From NCBI RefSeq assembly GCF_945859705.1, contig NC_079136.1, forward strand, positions 91,573,120-91,637,119: a DNA stretch of 64,000 nucleotides, written 5' to 3'. This document shows, in pieces, positions 11,900-22,817 of the stretch (positions within the stretch are counted from its first letter, which is position 1; each line of letters starts with the position of its first letter). Source of the DNA: Episyrphus balteatus (taxonomy: Eukaryota > Arthropoda > Insecta > Diptera > Syrphidae). Made by a program: the position numbers and the translations under genes. The notes under the pieces were generated by a model, which saw nothing but the letters and a program-made list of their open reading frames with translations, was not told where the DNA came from and did no database searches.

Positions 11900-14800
11900 A
11901 TGGTGGCTACAATTGAAGAACTTACCAATCAGCAAGAAGCTGTAGGAAAAGAAATCTGTACACTTGCTCGCAATTACGGAAAGGATGGTCCAGGAAGGAA
12001 AACCCTGGATTATTTAAATGCGCGGTGGACAAGATTAAATGAATTATGGGAAGTATTCGACAATGTTGATAGCGAGATAAGAGACAATTATCCGCAGGTA
12101 ACTGAACACGAATACTTCACTAAAGGTTGTTACGATGGGGTAAAAAAAATTCATGATCAAATGAAAGATGACATCATCAAGCGGTTTGCAGTAGCGGAAG
12201 AAGAAAAATCTGATGGGGCTATAGAGGAGACCGCAGCAGTCCATCCTCAGCCGGAGCAGCTAAAAGAAGCCCTCTTAGGACCAGCAGCCGTTAAGCCCCC
12301 AGCAGGGCATTCGGAGGGAGTTACCGCAGCAATTTCCAAATTTAACATACCACCAGGGCTGACAATAAAGCCCACTTTAATAGATGACACCAGTGTAAAG
12401 GTCAACAGGATGACTACGGATAGCAAATTCCGATTACTCTGCAAAATATTTCAAGGAGGTCTTAATAAGTGCCCATTGAAATTGCGGGAAACTTTACCGC
12501 AAGAATTTAACCAAAAAACAAAAACCCTAATGACCAATTGGGATGAAATAACAACAACATATAGACGACTTGGAGGCGATGCAGCTGTAGAAGATATACA
12601 GCTTTACTTTGAGCTCCAGGATGAATTAGATTTGAGGATCACCTGTCTACCAACTAATACATTGCCAGCTGAAACAGTTCAAATGAATCAAGGACGAGCA
12701 ACAACAATCAAGCTTCCAAAAATTGAGATACCCAAATTCGATGGAAGCTATCTTAATTGGCCGCAGTTCTTCGATCTATACAAACAAATGGTGCACAACC
12801 AACCAATTGCACCGGCTCAAAAATTATACTTTTTAAAGACAAATCTTACTGGAGATGCCCAAAACCTCATTCAACATTTCCATGCCACTGATGACAATTA
12901 TGAATTGGCTTGGAACACTCTAGTTGACAGGTTCAACAACAAGCGGTTGCTGTTATCCGCTCAGTTAAGCCGATTGTTCCAATCAAATACCATCGTAGAC
13001 ACTGTCAGAAGTCTCAAGAGGCTGCATGATACAACAAAGGAAGTCATTCAAGCCATCAACAATCTCGGCTATGACACCAGTGGATGGGACCCATTAGTTG
13101 TACATCTATTGCTGGAAAAAATGGACAAAGACACCCGAATGCTTTTCGAGGAATCCCTACAAGCACCAAGAATAACACCAACTCTAACCCAATTACTGGA
13201 ATTTGTCGAATGCAGGTTCCAAGCCCTGGAGACGGTGAAATCAGATGAAAGGAAGAAAGCGGTAACCACCGCATCTGAAAATAGGGAAGTTTCAAATTGT
13301 CCATATTGTAAAACTAATAATCATAAGATCTTTAATTGTAAAAAATTTATTAATCTTTCAGTTGAGGATCGCAATCAGCAGGTGCGGAAGCTTCAACTTT
13401 GCACCAACTGTTTGCAAGGACATCGTTTCCCATCGTGTCAACAGCAACGTAGATGCAAGGTTTGCAACGGGAAACACAACACTCTACTACACTATCCAAA
13501 TAAAAAAGATGTCAACGTAAAAAACCCAGCATCCGGTAAGTGTGATAATATTATTGGTCGGGTGGGTGAGTTTCCTTCAGGGTCCCATAATAACAACTCT
13601 CTAGGGGTCGTATTAAAGGGTCGCGAGGTATATCTCGCCACGGCGATTGTGAACGTCGTGAGTTCAAAAGGAACGCGTATTCCTTGTCGTGCTATGTTAG
13701 ACTCGGGATCTCAATTACATTTTATTACAACATCCCTAGCCCAGCAGTTAGGGAGCATAAAGCGAAGAAAGGACATTCCGATTAGCGGAATTGGAGGCAG
13801 GGAAAGTCAGGCCAATTTCGTAATAAATGTTCATTTAGAATCCAGAACTTCATCATATAAAAGAACTATTGAGACCAGTATAATGCCAAAAATAAGTGAT
13901 TATATGGCAACTGCATCTCTGGATAGGCAAACTTTGCAATTGCCCTCCAATATTCTTCTTGCTGACCCTAACACAATTAGTTCCAACCGCATAGACTTGT
14001 TAATTGGAGCAGAGTTATTCTTTGAGCTTCTTTTGCCGGGAGAATTTAAAATCTCAAACAATCTTCCTCTATTGCGGAATACTAGATTAGGATGGGTTTT
14101 AGCAGGAAGCGCTGTAGATTCTTCCCAAAATTCTCATTGTCATTCAGTGTCAAAACCTAGTCTGAGAACACTAGATAAAATGGTCCGATCACTGTGGGAA
14201 AGTGAAAATTTTGAAGTTGAATCGAAGGTCTACAGCGAAGAAGAATTTAAATGTGAAAAACATTTTAATGATAACGTGGAAACAACCCGCCAGGGTCAGT
14301 ACATAGTACGACTTCCTTTTAAGAAAGACCCAAACCAAACATTAGGAGGTTCAAAAGAAATTGCAAAGAAGCGTTTTTATTCATTAGAAAGAAAACTAGA
14401 AAAAAATGCAGACCTCAAAGAAAGTTACACAAACTTCATGGAGGAATATGAGCGTCTAGGTCATATGACTGCAATTCAAGAGCTTGACATACCAAAGTCA
14501 AATTATTTTCTTCCACACCATTGTGTAATTAAACCCGAGAGCTCATCAACAAAGCTCAGGGTGGTTTTCGATGCTTCTGCAAAGACGACATCTGGGTATT
14601 CACTTAATGACACCCTCATGGTTGGTCCAACAGTCCAATCAGATTTATTTTCAGTTATAGCCAATTTCAGATTACATAAATATGTATTCACTGGCGATAT
14701 TAGCAAAATGTATCGTCAAATACTCATTCATCCAAAGGATAGAGCATATCAGCACATTTTATGGAGGCCAGATCCTAAGAGCACATTAAGAACATACCAG

Positions 14801-17800
14801 CTCAACACAGTTACGTATGGAATGGCGTCTGCCTCTTATTTATCTACAAGATGTTTGGTCAAATTAGCAGATGATTTTCAACATATATATCCTAATGCAT
14901 CAAAAATTATTACAAAAAATATCTATGTGGATGACTGCCTAACAGGAGCAGATTCTCTTGAGGAAGCCAAGTTGCTTCTCAATGAAACAATAAAATTATT
15001 AAGTCAAGGAAATTTTAATTTAACCAAATTTTGTTCAAATGATCCACGCATTCTAGAAAATATTCCAATGCAAGATCGAGAAAGAATGTTAACAATCTAT
15101 CAGTCGGAGGTCATTAAAACCCTTGGTTTGGTTTGGGACCCAATTGAAGACACATTCAAATTTTGCTACAAGTACAATGCACCCAATGATTTAAAGATTA
15201 CCAAACGCCGCGTTCTTGCCGACTTGGGAAAATTCTTCGATCCCTTGGGATTGATAGGCCCAGCCATATTACTAGGAAAAATATTTTTACAAGAACTTTG
15301 GAAATCTAAGATATTGTGGGATGAGAATCTGCCTCAAGAACAGGCTTATAAGTGGGTAAACTATTTATCAGAATTTTCTTCTTTGTGTGAAATTAATATC
15401 CCACGCCTTATCTTAATAGACTCAGCTACGAAATTAGAAGTGCATGCATTTTCCGATAGTAGTGAAAGCGCATATGGCGCATGCATTTACTTAAAATCTA
15501 TTGATAATGAAGGGAAAGTTTTTGTTCAATTGTTATGTTCAAAATCTCGTGTCGTTCCCTTAAAGGCGACAACTATAGCTCGGTTAGAGCTTCAGGCGGC
15601 TGTCCTAATGGTGGAATTAGTGCAAAAAATCCTTCCAATAATCAGTAGGACGATCACATCAGTCAGTTATTACACCGACTCTACAACGGTTTTAACATGG
15701 ATAAAGGCACCTTCCTATACTTGGGAGACATATATAGCAAATCGTGTAGCAAAAATCCAATCTAAATCAGATTTGAATCATTGGAATTATGTAAAGGGAG
15801 TATTAAATCCAGCAGATCTTATATCGCGTGGGTTAGGAATGCCCAATCTTGTAAGATCAACCATTTGGTTCAATGGCCCTGAGTTTTTAAGACAAACTTC
15901 AAGTATACAAATGGAGTATTCGATTCCAGAAGAAATCTCTGGGCATCGAAGGCCAAAGACAGTGCTAAATATGTCAATCCAAAATGATATAATAAATTCA
16001 ATCAACCATAAAAACTCGTTTTTTACACTGCAGAAAATTTTTGCACATTGCTATAGATTCATGATGAATTTTAATATTCGCTGCAAAGGAAACAGAAGAA
16101 CTGGTTCTTTAACCGCGGAAGAAATCCAGAAAGGAACGCATTTGTTATGGAGGATTGTTCAATTAAGTGTTTTTCCCGAAGAGTATAAGGCACTTCAGGC
16201 AGGGAAACCTCTCCGCAATACCTCTAGCATAATTTCGTTAAGCCCATATTTTGATAAAACAACAATGTTAATACATGTGGGTGGAAGACTTAAAAATGCT
16301 GAAATTCCTTCCCAAGCAAAAAATCAAATATTACTCCCAAAAAATAATATAGTTACCACATTACTCTTAGATCACTTACATAAAAAACATCTACACGTTT
16401 CCCATAGAACACTTGTATCTATCTCTCGGCAACAATTTTGGATTTTGAGTGTAGGAAGAGAAACACAAAAGGTACTTTCTAAATGCATCCAATGTTTCCG
16501 TGCGAAACCCAAATCCATAGATCAATTAATGGGTAATCTACCTAAGGAAAGAATCGTACCTTCTCGCCCATTCTATTATTCAGGGGTGGACTTTTGTGGG
16601 CCAATACGAACACATTATAATATTCGAGGGAAAACTCCAACAAAATCGTATCTTGCAGTATTTGTATGCTTTTCAACAAAAGCTATTCATATTGAAGTTG
16701 TATGCAACCTTACTACTGAATCATTTATTAACTGCTTGAAACGATTTATAGGAAGACGAGGTGTATGCCATACTATATTCTGTGACAATGCCACAAACTT
16801 TGTAGGGGCAAGAAACCAATTAAAAGATTTTCAAGATTTTCTTGATTCGTCTGAAACTCAATCATCGATTAATTCAAATTGTTTAAAAATGGGAATTAAC
16901 TGGAAACACATTCCACCACGTTCTCCCCATTTCGGAGGCCTTTGGGAGGCCGCTGTTAAATCCGCAAAAACATTGTTGTTAAAATATTTAGGAGAAGCGT
17001 CTTTAACTTATGAAGAGCTTTCCACAGTTGTGATTCAAATTGAATCTATCTTGAATTCACGCCCACTTACACCTAACTCCTCAGATCCTAATGACATGCA
17101 GGCATTGACTCCCGGTCATTTTTTAATTGGTGCTCCGTTGACATCGCTTCCAGAACCTGACATAACTGATCATAACATCTCAAGATTAGACAAATTTCGT
17201 CAGATTCAGCATATTCAACAGCATTTTTGGCAAAGATGGTCAAATGAATACCTCCATCTTCTTCAACAGAAATTAAAGTGGAAGGTGGAATCCAAAAATC
17301 TAGAACCTGGAACAATGGTTGTTTTAAAAGATGCACACCAGCCTCCAATGAAATGGAAGCTCGGACGTGTAATCGAAGTTGTCAAGGGAACAGACGGATT
17401 AGTACGAGTGGCATATGTTAAGACTGAAACCGGCACATATCAACGAGCTGTTCAAAATCTTTGTCCCCTACCGATTGACCATAAAGAGCAGCAAAAGGAT
17501 GCTGCACAAATCCCAATAAAAAAACAACCCCTGATGAGATTAAGAAGTGGGAGATACCTCCTTAACTCTTTAACATCATTATTATGCTTCATGTTGCTAT
17601 TGTTTCCATTAGCTGCCTCTTCAGATACCGAACCAATAAGAATAACCCAATTTGACCATCCCACAGGGATTTATTTTGAAGATATAGGTAGTGCGAGCAC
17701 CGTTAATAGTTTTTGGAACATTTATATATTTTATAATTTATCATCATATTGGTTAGAGCTAGGAGAAGTGAAAACTTATTTACAGAGAATGGATAATATT

Positions 17801-19333
17801 TGTTTAGATGAATTGAAAATTAATCCGTACTGTTTGCCTACAGTAACAGCTCTCAAACAAAGAGTTATAGCAATCGAATCAAACAATGACCTCATTCATA
17901 ATTATCATACTTCTTACAATAAAAGGATAAGAATTGCTAGATCTCCTTTCGATTTTATAGGAAACGTGGCACATAGCTTATTTGGGGTATTGGATCAAGA
18001 TGATGCTAAGGACATACAGCACCAAATCTCTTTGGTCAACCAAGATGAACAGCATCTCGTGCATCTCTTTAAAAAGCAGAGCTCAATCGCAGATTCAACC
18101 GTAAATCTGCTTAAACGAAATAATCTGCAACTCAGTCAGCAATATCAAGGTTTTAAAACCATGTTCGAAAAATCCTTAAACAGCATTGAAAAGCATCAAG
18201 AAATAATCGATGTCAGTCAGCGCTTTTCTGCATTAACTTCATATTTGATTTTGTCAATTTCAAACCTCGAAAGAGTGCAAGACACATTACTTGACGTTCT
18301 TCTTAGTCTTAATAATGTCAAAATGAATCCTCATTTTATTTCGCCGTCACAATTTACTAAACAGCTCCAAATTATTCGGAACAACATTCCATCCCATCTT
18401 AACATTCCGACAGCATCTGTATTAGATATTTTTAAGCTGTCATCTATTAAAGGACGAAGTCTTAATGACTCAATAGTATTTGAAATGATGATCCCTTTGG
18501 TTGATAACCAAGAATTTCAGCTTTTTAATTTAGTTCAGTTTCCTCTATTTCAAAATGATTCAAGTTTCATAATAGAATTATCATCCCCTTATTTAGCAGT
18601 CACTGCAACAAGAGATAGGTATTTTGAATTAACAGAAAATCAGCTATCATCATGCCACTTCCTCTCAACGAAAAATTTTGTCTGTAACCAACAACTACCA
18701 ACAATGATTCATCGAGACAGCGGTATAAGTTGTGAAGTCTCGCTTCTGAATCATTTGAGTAGTGCTTTAAGTCACTGTTGTTTAACGAGATCCATCTCTC
18801 AAGATCGATGGGTAAGCCTAAGAAGTTCCAATACTTGGATATTTGCTCTTAAGGAGGCTGTAACTGGTTTATTGGTGTGTGAAGGAATAACAAAAAGTCT
18901 TACCCTAAGTGACAGTGGTTTTATAGAATTTTTGATACCATGTATTTTAAAACTTCCACACATAGTGATAAATGGTCGAGTCTTTAGCAATACCACCTTA
19001 AAAAACTCATTTGTTCCCTCTATTAAAATTTCTGAGTCAATTAAAGGTAAAATTCCGATGAAAAATATGAACATCATAACATCCCCGAGCAATGAGACTA
19101 ATTTTAAAGAGATAGAAGATTTAAAAGGCAAAATTAGTGAAGTTGATAAAGACCTAGATAATGATACCTGGGTAAATTCTATAAATACGCACGATTACCA
19201 TCATTATAGCATGAGCTTCATATTATTCCTTACAATGATTGGCTTCATTATTTTTTATTTTATTAAAAAAAGAAAACCCAAACCACTTCCTAGAAGAAGC
19301 GCTCCTCGTTTTGAAATAGACACACAATTTTAA
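11900..19333 (+). CDS. Gag-Pol-Env polyprotein of BEL copy 1 (2477 aa, intact)
   Basis: This is a single frame starting in a good context (AAAATGG) after a 5' leader. In order: Gag with a DUF1759-like segment (about 272-420) and three zinc knuckles (467-530: CX2CX4HX4C, CX2CX3HX4C, CX2CX3HX4H); aspartic protease with DSG at 601-603; reverse transcriptase with catalytic Asp 933 and YVDD 1009-1012; RNase H with Asp 1186; integrase with an HHCC zinc site (CxxC 1529-1532) and acidic triad Asp 1564, Asp 1629, Glu 1683; a DUF5641-like tail (about 1745-1835). It then runs without a stop into an envelope-like region: hydrophobic segment 1887-1908, RxxR at 2011-2014 followed by an F-protein-like fusion segment, transmembrane helix about 2438-2456 and a basic tail. 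All catalytic residues are present. How Gag, Pol and Env are separated is not visible. Confidence 0.95.
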   Translation: MVATIEELTNQQEAVGKEICTLARNYGKDGPGRKTLDYLNARWTRLNELWEVFDNVDSEIRDNYPQVTEHEYFTKGCYDGVKKIHDQMKDDIIKRFAVAEEEKSDGAIEETAAVHPQPEQLKEALLGPAAVKPPAGHSEGVTAAISKFNIPPGLTIKPTLIDDTSVKVNRMTTDSKFRLLCKIFQGGLNKCPLKLRETLPQEFNQKTKTLMTNWDEITTTYRRLGGDAAVEDIQLYFELQDELDLRITCLPTNTLPAETVQMNQGRATTIKLPKIEIPKFDGSYLNWPQFFDLYKQMVHNQPIAPAQKLYFLKTNLTGDAQNLIQHFHATDDNYELAWNTLVDRFNNKRLLLSAQLSRLFQSNTIVDTVRSLKRLHDTTKEVIQAINNLGYDTSGWDPLVVHLLLEKMDKDTRMLFEESLQAPRITPTLTQLLEFVECRFQALETVKSDERKKAVTTASENREVSNCPYCKTNNHKIFNCKKFINLSVEDRNQQVRKLQLCTNCLQGHRFPSCQQQRRCKVCNGKHNTLLHYPNKKDVNVKNPASGKCDNIIGRVGEFPSGSHNNNSLGVVLKGREVYLATAIVNVVSSKGTRIPCRAMLDSGSQLHFITTSLAQQLGSIKRRKDIPISGIGGRESQANFVINVHLESRTSSYKRTIETSIMPKISDYMATASLDRQTLQLPSNILLADPNTISSNRIDLLIGAELFFELLLPGEFKISNNLPLLRNTRLGWVLAGSAVDSSQNSHCHSVSKPSLRTLDKMVRSLWESENFEVESKVYSEEEFKCEKHFNDNVETTRQGQYIVRLPFKKDPNQTLGGSKEIAKKRFYSLERKLEKNADLKESYTNFMEEYERLGHMTAIQELDIPKSNYFLPHHCVIKPESSSTKLRVVFDASAKTTSGYSLNDTLMVGPTVQSDLFSVIANFRLHKYVFTGDISKMYRQILIHPKDRAYQHILWRPDPKSTLRTYQLNTVTYGMASASYLSTRCLVKLADDFQHIYPNASKIITKNIYVDDCLTGADSLEEAKLLLNETIKLLSQGNFNLTKFCSNDPRILENIPMQDRERMLTIYQSEVIKTLGLVWDPIEDTFKFCYKYNAPNDLKITKRRVLADLGKFFDPLGLIGPAILLGKIFLQELWKSKILWDENLPQEQAYKWVNYLSEFSSLCEINIPRLILIDSATKLEVHAFSDSSESAYGACIYLKSIDNEGKVFVQLLCSKSRVVPLKATTIARLELQAAVLMVELVQKILPIISRTITSVSYYTDSTTVLTWIKAPSYTWETYIANRVAKIQSKSDLNHWNYVKGVLNPADLISRGLGMPNLVRSTIWFNGPEFLRQTSSIQMEYSIPEEISGHRRPKTVLNMSIQNDIINSINHKNSFFTLQKIFAHCYRFMMNFNIRCKGNRRTGSLTAEEIQKGTHLLWRIVQLSVFPEEYKALQAGKPLRNTSSIISLSPYFDKTTMLIHVGGRLKNAEIPSQAKNQILLPKNNIVTTLLLDHLHKKHLHVSHRTLVSISRQQFWILSVGRETQKVLSKCIQCFRAKPKSIDQLMGNLPKERIVPSRPFYYSGVDFCGPIRTHYNIRGKTPTKSYLAVFVCFSTKAIHIEVVCNLTTESFINCLKRFIGRRGVCHTIFCDNATNFVGARNQLKDFQDFLDSSETQSSINSNCLKMGINWKHIPPRSPHFGGLWEAAVKSAKTLLLKYLGEASLTYEELSTVVIQIESILNSRPLTPNSSDPNDMQALTPGHFLIGAPLTSLPEPDITDHNISRLDKFRQIQHIQQHFWQRWSNEYLHLLQQKLKWKVESKNLEPGTMVVLKDAHQPPMKWKLGRVIEVVKGTDGLVRVAYVKTETGTYQRAVQNLCPLPIDHKEQQKDAAQIPIKKQPLMRLRSGRYLLNSLTSLLCFMLLLFPLAASSDTEPIRITQFDHPTGIYFEDIGSASTVNSFWNIYIFYNLSSYWLELGEVKTYLQRMDNICLDELKINPYCLPTVTALKQRVIAIESNNDLIHNYHTSYNKRIRIARSPFDFIGNVAHSLFGVLDQDDAKDIQHQISLVNQDEQHLVHLFKKQSSIADSTVNLLKRNNLQLSQQYQGFKTMFEKSLNSIEKHQEIIDVSQRFSALTSYLILSISNLERVQDTLLDVLLSLNNVKMNPHFISPSQFTKQLQIIRNNIPSHLNIPTASVLDIFKLSSIKGRSLNDSIVFEMMIPLVDNQEFQLFNLVQFPLFQNDSSFIIELSSPYLAVTATRDRYFELTENQLSSCHFLSTKNFVCNQQLPTMIHRDSGISCEVSLLNHLSSALSHCCLTRSISQDRWVSLRSSNTWIFALKEAVTGLLVCEGITKSLTLSDSGFIEFLIPCILKLPHIVINGRVFSNTTLKNSFVPSIKISESIKGKIPMKNMNIITSPSNETNFKEIEDLKGKISEVDKDLDNDTWVNSINTHDYHHYSMSFILFLTMIGFIIFYFIKKRKPKPLPRRSAPRFEIDTQF

Positions 19334-19343
19334 ATTTTTTTTT

Positions 19344-19374
19344 GAGGGATTAGATCCCTCAAAGGGGGGGAGTA
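19344..19374 (+). promoter_or_regulatory. Hairpin plus polypurine tract of BEL copy 1
   Basis: AAAGGGGGGGAGTA (19361-19374) abuts the 3' LTR and is the expected plus-strand primer. Directly upstream, GAGGGAT and ATCCCTC (19344-19360) form a 7-bp stem with a 3-nt loop. Confidence 0.9.
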
Positions 19375-19613
19375 TGTTAAGTAAACATTTTTAGTATCAT
19401 TTTAAGTAACCATATGACCAATAGTATTATCACATTGCATTGTTGCTGACACGATGGGAAATGATTTCTTACCAGTTCCCACTGAGTGTTCTTTTTAAGT
19501 ATAATTATGTATTTTTTTGTATTCTATCACCCATTTTTACCTTTCCTACCATATCATATTTCCACCCAACTCCTACTTCTGCGTGAGACCAGACGAAATA
19601 AGATCATTTAATA
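19375..19613 (+). repeat. Truncated 3' LTR of BEL copy 1 (239 of 434 bp)
   Basis: It is identical by eye to the first 239 bp of the 5' LTR. It breaks inside the AATAAA word (11519-11524 in the 5' LTR), and the following bases are a copy of integrase coding DNA. The rest of the LTR, including its CA end, is absent, so the element lacks a normal 3' terminus. Confidence 0.95.
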
Positions 19614-19944
19614 GGTAATCTACCTAAGGAAAGAATCGTACCTTCTCGCCCATTCTATTATTCAGGGGTGGACTTTTGTGGGCCAATACGAACACATTAT
19701 AATATTCGAGGGAAAACTCCAACAAAATCGTATCTTGCAGTATTTGTATGCTTTTCAACAAAAGCTATTCATATTGAAGTTGTATGCAACCTTACTACTG
19801 AATCATTTATTAACTGCTTGAAACGATTTATAGGAAGACGAGGTGTATGCCATACTATATTCTGTGACAATGCCACAAACTTTGTAGGGGCAAGAAACCA
19901 ATTAAAAGATTTTCAAGATTTTCTTGATTCGTCTGAAACTCAAT
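19614..19944 (+). pseudogene. Duplicated integrase-core fragment joined to the broken 3' LTR
   Basis: This 331-bp block is a same-orientation copy of 16532-16862 of the element above, with a constant offset of 3082. It carries the first two integrase acidic residues but not the third, and runs into a stop at 19971-19973 in unrelated sequence. At the left junction both parents share a TAAT-like word, and at the right both share CAAT. Microhomology suggests template switching during reverse transcription or microhomology-mediated repair. Confidence 0.92.
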
Positions 19945-20500
19945 TTTGTATTGAAATAATTGTTTTTCTCTAAAACTTTGACAAAAAAGATCTCCAAACT
20001 TTCTCTATTTAATCTTCAACAATAAAGGTTGTTTAATGAAAAAAAAAATAACTTTATAGATAGATAGATCTATCTTTGAAAATGAAATACTTTTAATGTT
20101 TCTTATAAACTGTAATACCTACATGTTGATATTTCCTTTTCTAAATTCAAAAACAATAAATATTTTTTTTTTTTTTTTTAAATAAATCCATATTTTTTTA
20201 ATATTTTTTTTTTCAAAATTCTGAGTCTGAGGACCAGTTTTTCAAAAACATTTCATTCAATTTACTTAATTTTTATTAAACTAGTAGGAATAAGCTTCTA
20301 GCTTTTTAATTTTTGAAATTTAAGAAAAATTTTCGAAAACAAATTTTTTTCCTCAAAATAATCTTCAAAAATTAAAAAAAAACAATACGTCAACAGTAGC
20401 ATTCTTAAACATATAGAGGTTAATAAAATATCATCAAAATCGAAGCTGTTTGGCCGAGTTCCCTAATGTTGCCATTTTTTGAGCTTTAGTTGCTCCATTA
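19945..20500 (+). mobile_element. Right half of foldback family F (host of BEL copy 1)
   Basis: The sequence is collinear with about 31500-32347 of the foldback in copy 2, sharing segments near TTGAAATAATT, AAATTTAAGAAAAATTTT and GAGTTCCCTAATGTTGCCA. It ends TAGTTGCTCCATTA, equivalent to the other copy's TAGTTACTCCACTA terminus. The inner part containing the CTATGGAAGATTGTCCC segment is deleted. It has diverged considerably from the copy in BEL 2, indicating an older insertion. Confidence 0.7.
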
Positions 20501-22561
20501 TTTATTTTATTTTACTTTTTTTTAAATTTTACTTTTAAAACTGATTTTGTGGACTTGAATCTGTTGTTGCTTCGGAAGGGAAGTACCGTACCTATAGGTT
20601 GTGTAAAATAATTATCAATTCCTTTACATTTTTTACATTTGGTTAGAAAAAGTTGAATTCGGTAGAATTTTTTTTATCTCAAAATCATTGTCATTTTCCT
20701 TTAAAATACAAATAAAGGGAAATAAAAGTCATCTCAAGACCGATAACACTAATGAACCTACTGTTGGTCAACATAGGCTTGGCAGATAGATCAGTTTACG
20801 CTTTATACGAAACATCATTGTAACAACTAATGAACTCCTCAACCACCACCGCCAACTTTCAATTAACCTTCAATTAAATTAATTGTCTGGGGTACCATCT
20901 ACCACAATATAGCTTGGTTACTCTTAACAACAATTTGCAGAGGTGTTGTTTATTATGAATGACGATAGGAACATACTTACATACATGTAATAGTCAAAGG
21001 CCAATCTGCACTTCAATTAACGATTTCGTCTTTACACATGCTCCAAGTCAGGTTTTGAACTTGAAAGTGTGGTTTTATGGCGACCTTTCAAGAGCAGATG
21101 GCGAATTAACAATTTTTTTTTACAAAAATTAAGTTTAAAAATTACCAAAAAATACCGAGTCTTACTACCAGATCGACCTCTGACTATACGACCATACAAA
21201 ATTTAGTTGGTTTAGATATCCCAAATACTGCCTCAAGCTCTCTTTCAATGAAAGAAAAATAAATATGTTTTTTCTAGACAGAGTCATAGAATGTGGACGG
21301 GGCACAGTGTGTGTTTCTTTTTCATATTCAAGCTCTCAAGTCTCAACCTCGATTTGTTATTACGATTATTAATTTTATTGTTATGATTTGCCACACCTGG
21401 AATTCTTGTTGAATCTTATTTTGAGTTTCTTTCTTCTAATCTTTCCATTTTTAATGGGATCGGGATGTGGTTTGGTTTCAATGTTGAAAATAATATATAC
21501 CTACGAGTAGATGCAAAATATTAAACTACCGATTGGCTGCGGCATCTAAGCGAGATGCAAAAAGAGGCATCAAATTGAAATGCAATCTCTCGCGAAATCC
21601 ATTAAGGTGCAAACATTTATGTGGGTGTTTTGAAGAATTTAATGACATCATTAAGTTTAAATGCCAACTGTCTGATGAATATGAAGCTTTGACACATCAT
21701 GTGTTTAGGTATTTTTCTCGAAAAACAAAATGTAAGCACATTAAATACCTACATCTACATCTAATAGTGCCTTCAGTCAAATTAGGTTTTGACATCACAA
21801 AAATGGTTCAAGAAATTTTTATCTCATTTAATTTACTGTTCTGTTAATTTCGGCGGAAGAACATAAAGCCCAAGGAAATAGCACCCAATTTTTAAATATC
21901 AATTCATGACGTATGTCCCAAACCACCGAGACGTACGTAAGAAAATAGAAAACCCTATTAAAAAAATTTAATGATTTTCTTCTAATTCAGAAAGAGTGAA
22001 TTTTTTAAGGCCGTGTTTGCATGAAAATGATTTGTTTCGCAAAAAAAGTCTCCAAACGAATATAAAAAGCTGAGAGTTCTCAGTTTCAGCATTGCCATTC
22101 TCGTCTTTTTTGGGCCATTACCATAAATTAAGGAAGGAAATGTACTATTGTATCTTTCTTTTTAAATTCATTTTTCATTCCTAAAAACGCACAATTTTAT
22201 AAAATAAAAATATTTTTTTTAGTCTTTGGAGTTGTTCAGAATGAACTATGAAGCCTAGTACGCAGATCGGGAAAAATTTTATTTCTCATACGCAGTTCAC
22301 GCGCAAAATTTAAATATTTGGAGCCGCTGTAAAGAAAAAGTCTCCACTTAATTTCACGCGGACAAATAATGTTCGAAGCATTATTCTGCCGGCAAAAATT
22401 GTGACAAGGCATAAAAATAAAACAAAATTGAAAAAAATTCGAACAAAATAAAGGTGGACTCTTTAATAAAATACTTAGAAAGTGAAGACGAAGCAAATAC
22501 AACTCAGAATCAAGTAAAAAAAAAAAAAAAAAAAATTTAATTTGAAAGAAGAAAAAAACTT
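20501..22561. other. Non-coding DNA, no repeat recognised
   Basis: A 104-codon frame at 21533-21847 starts with TTG, has no recognisable domain, and its only hint is a cluster of Cys and Lys residues near the start. I do not support it as a gene. Nothing else was found. Confidence 0.45.
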
Positions 22562-22817
22562 ATGGTAAACTGCCCTATTGTTGCCACTTCCCATGTGATT
22601 GGCACCTTGAGTTTAAAAACTATTTACAGCTACTATTTTTATTTTTTGTTTAAAAATTCACTCTTCCAGCCTTTTTTTGGAATAATCTTAGCAAACGAGA
22701 TATTGATAATTACAAAAAAAAAGTATTAATAAAAGTTTTATGCTATACGCAAAAAAATGCGAACTAAAGTTGGTGCGACATTCGCTTAAGGTGCCAATGA
22801 TTGGGCAGTTTATACTC
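22562..22817. mobile_element. Possible short MITE
   Basis: GGTAAACTGCCCTATTGTTG at the left is mirrored by CAATGATTGGGCAGTTTATA at the right with several mismatches. An inner pair GGCACCTTGAGTTTAA / CGCTTAAGGTGCC also matches in inverted sense. There is no coding frame and the target duplication is unclear. Confidence 0.45.

Larger units (their letters stand above)
11284..19613 (+). mobile_element. BEL/Pao (roo-like) LTR retrotransposon, copy 1, 3'-truncated
   Basis: The order is 5' LTR, primer-binding site, one long gag-pol-env frame, polypurine tract and partial 3' LTR. Domain order, triple zinc knuckle Gag, YVDD polymerase and DUF1759/DUF5641-like segments identify the BEL/Pao clade; the envelope-like C-terminus in the same frame recalls Drosophila roo. 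Internal sequence is nearly identical to copy 2, with four amino-acid differences seen. The 3' LTR stops after 239 of 434 bp and is joined to a piece of integrase. No target duplication is visible, consistent with that rearrangement. Confidence 0.95.

Noticed and set aside
19614..19973. Independent integrase gene
   Set aside because: It is an exact partial copy of 16532-16862 lacking the third catalytic residue.
21533..21847. 104-codon frame with Cys/Lys-rich start
   Set aside because: Starts with TTG, no promoter, domain or conservation signal.
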